Assembly: GCF_029227915.1 (NCBI RefSeq)
Contig: NC_079878.1
Coordinates: 24,453,501 to 24,517,500 of the forward strand
Origin: Hydractinia symbiolongicarpus
Lineage: Eukaryota > Cnidaria > Hydrozoa > Anthoathecata > Hydractiniidae
Length of the DNA stretch: 64,000 bases
Direction: 5' to 3'
Shown in pieces: positions 62,301-64,000 of this stretch. Each line of letters begins with the position of its first letter. The first letter of the stretch is position 1. The notes under the pieces were generated by a model. That model worked only from the letters and a program-made list of their open reading frames with translations, had not been told where the DNA came from and did not search any database. A program made the position numbers and the translations under genes.

Positions 62301-63963
62301 ACAACTGTTTGCTGTGATACTTACTCACTGCGAACCTTCTGATCCTTTTACTTTGTGGACAAGGTACAAGGATGCAATGTATGAAGATTATATTCGCCAA
62401 ATGAATGAGGAACATGCTGAGTACAGGCTGCTTCAAGATATTAATTCTGTACTTAGGCAATTTGGTAAATCTCTTACTGATTATAATCTTCCTCATTTAG
62501 ATGAATTACCCCCAGCTGAAAACATTGATGTAGCTATGGAGGCTGAAAGAGCTTCCCAACTAAGGGCTCAACTTACTGACGAACAGACTGCACTGGCTAA
62601 TGCAGTCATAGAAGCTGTTGTAAATGTTGCTAACAATGCAGCCCAAAACAACCGTCTGTTTTATTTAGAAGGTGCTGGTGGTAGTGGTAAAACCTTTACT
62701 TATAATTACCTTATTTCTGAACTTACAGGTAGAGGTTTTCAAGTTGGAACTGCTGCATTTACTGGCAGAGCAGCAACACTTTTGAAAAAGGGTACGACCA
62801 TTCATAGACTATTCCGGTTACCTGTTCCTATTGTAGAGAACAGTACATGCAAGATAACCCCGGTTTCTGCTTATGCTGCAGAATTGCGACAAAAGAGTCT
62901 ATTTTTACTTGATGAAGCTTCCATGATTCCTAAGCTTGCTTTTCATGCAATAGATCGTCTTCTACAAGATATTTGTAATAATGAGCTTCCATTTGGAGGT
63001 AAAGTTGTTCTTTTAGGTGGTAATTTTTCACAGTTACTGCCTGTTGTCAGAAAAGGAAAAGCAACTGAAATTGTGGACATGTGTTTAAAAAGTTCTCCAT
63101 TATGGCACTTGGTTAAAGAATTTCGATTACATCGAAACATGAGAACAAGGCCAGGAGAACAACAATTTGCTGCATGGCTTCTGCAACTTGGGAAAGGTGT
63201 TTTACCTGGGAGCAAGAACCTTTCCAAGGCGCAATTGAAGTGCCATCCCAATGTGTGATACAAAATGAATGTATTGTTGATACTTTGTTTAGGGATCTTT
63301 CACCGGAAATTATGGCATCATCTGTGGTACTAACACCCACAAATGATGACTCACTTATCATTAATGATCAGGTGTTGGCGCTGTTGCCTGGTGAAGAAAA
63401 GTTTATTTTAGCGCAGATGATGTTGTGTGTGATGAGGAGGTGGAACGGAATCAATATCCGGTAGAATTTTTAAATAGTATCACACCTTCAGGTATGCCTC
63501 CTCATTGCCTTAAATTAAAAATTGGTGCCATTGTTATGTTATTAAGAAACATAAACATAAATAATGGTTTATGTAATGGCACTCGACTAATTATAAGACG
63601 TCTTCATGACAACTGTGTCGATACTGAAGTACTCACTGGCGATGCCATTGGAGATAGGGTACTTATCCAAGGGTGCAACTTGCACCTTCGGATACAGGTA
63701 TGCCTTTTGTTTTACGTCGCAGACAGCTTCCACTAAGGCTGTCTTATGCTATGACAATAAACAAGGCACAAGGTCAAACCTTTGAAAAGGTTGGAATATT
63801 GTTGCGCAGGCCATGTTTTTCTCATGGTCAGCTGTATGTTGCTTTTTCTAGAGCAAGAGCATTTGGTGATGTTCGAGTAAGTGTTGTTCCCTCATCCAGG
63901 CAAGGGTTTTTTAATAGGGAATGTTATACTCAAAATGTGGTTTACCGTCAGGTTCTTACATAA
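59317..63963 (+). pseudogene. Helitron RepHel (rolling-circle replicase-helicase), disabled
   Basis: One frame runs from ATG 59317 to about 63210, broken by TAG at 59734 and TAA at 61366. Frameshifts near 63210, 63400 and 63665 split the end. In order: an Arg/Ala-rich N-terminus; a Cys cluster (CDYC...CC) at about 59941-59996; the Helitron_like_N domain with CFRICGQIWHRVGGLHP; Rep motif 1 FLTFTCNPKW; the HUH-type metal site HCH (61276-61284); the tyrosine motif YLYKYIYKGH (61681-61710); then an SF1 Pif1-like helicase with Walker A GAGGSGKT (62671-62694), LLDEASM, GGNFSQLLP (normally GGDFRQLLP), TINKAQGQTF and YVAFSRARAFGDVRV. Total length would be about 1,540 codons, normal for RepHel. The changed GGNFSQ residues and five lesions mean it no longer makes protein, though it could be mobilised if its ends survive. 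Confidence 0.95.
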
Positions 63964-64000
63964 TCTATTGAACAATTGTGTTGTAGTATATGTAATGCAA
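63964..64000. other. Window end, downstream of Helitron frame
   Basis: The CTRR terminus and hairpin expected at a Helitron 3' end are not visible in these 37 bases. Confidence 0.5.

Overview
This is a window of animal nuclear DNA. It is AT-rich, its genes are split by GT..AG introns, and most of the length is decayed transposable elements. The repeats (a Penelope-like retroelement, CR1/L2-like LINEs, a Helitron, PIF/Harbinger and pogo-like remnants, a Crypton-type recombinase, many short TIR elements) together with secreted chymotrypsin-fold proteases fit a cnidarian, perhaps a hydrozoan. The species is inference; no rRNA, tRNA or housekeeping gene is present to anchor it.

Layout: 0-0.35 kb, a 77-bp satellite. 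2.6-5.0 kb (minus), a five-exon gene for a 403-residue type II membrane protein with a Ser/Thr-rich stalk, a furin-like site and a C-terminal helical, cysteine-containing domain; I do not recognise its family, and it is the most interesting gene here. 5-16 kb, transposon debris (pogo-like transposase, Crypton/DUF3504 recombinase, TIR elements) with no convincing host gene. 16.4-51.4 kb, a cluster of three paralogous secreted S1 serine proteases on the plus strand. Copies 1 and 3 are complete (six exons, every intron phase 1). Copy 2 has intact exons 2-6 but lacks the paralogous first exon; a possible replacement signal-peptide exon lies about 8.7 kb upstream. Between and inside them are a PIF/Harbinger-type element in intron 1, a Penelope-like insertion inside one copy of that element, a 128/130-bp tandem array, TTAA-flanked elements and LINE fragments. 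51.8-59.3 kb, a 5'-truncated LINE with a clear target duplication, more TIR elements and otherwise empty sequence. 59.3-64.0 kb, a long Helitron RepHel gene broken by two stops and about three frameshifts; the window ends just past its last reading frame.

The proteases look like a local gene expansion: shared flanking blocks, shared intronic transposons and shared downstream short elements show that segments of several kilobases were copied. The type II protein has no evident functional link to them. The only genes likely to be expressed as normal proteins are the type II protein and the three proteases (copy 2 with reservation).
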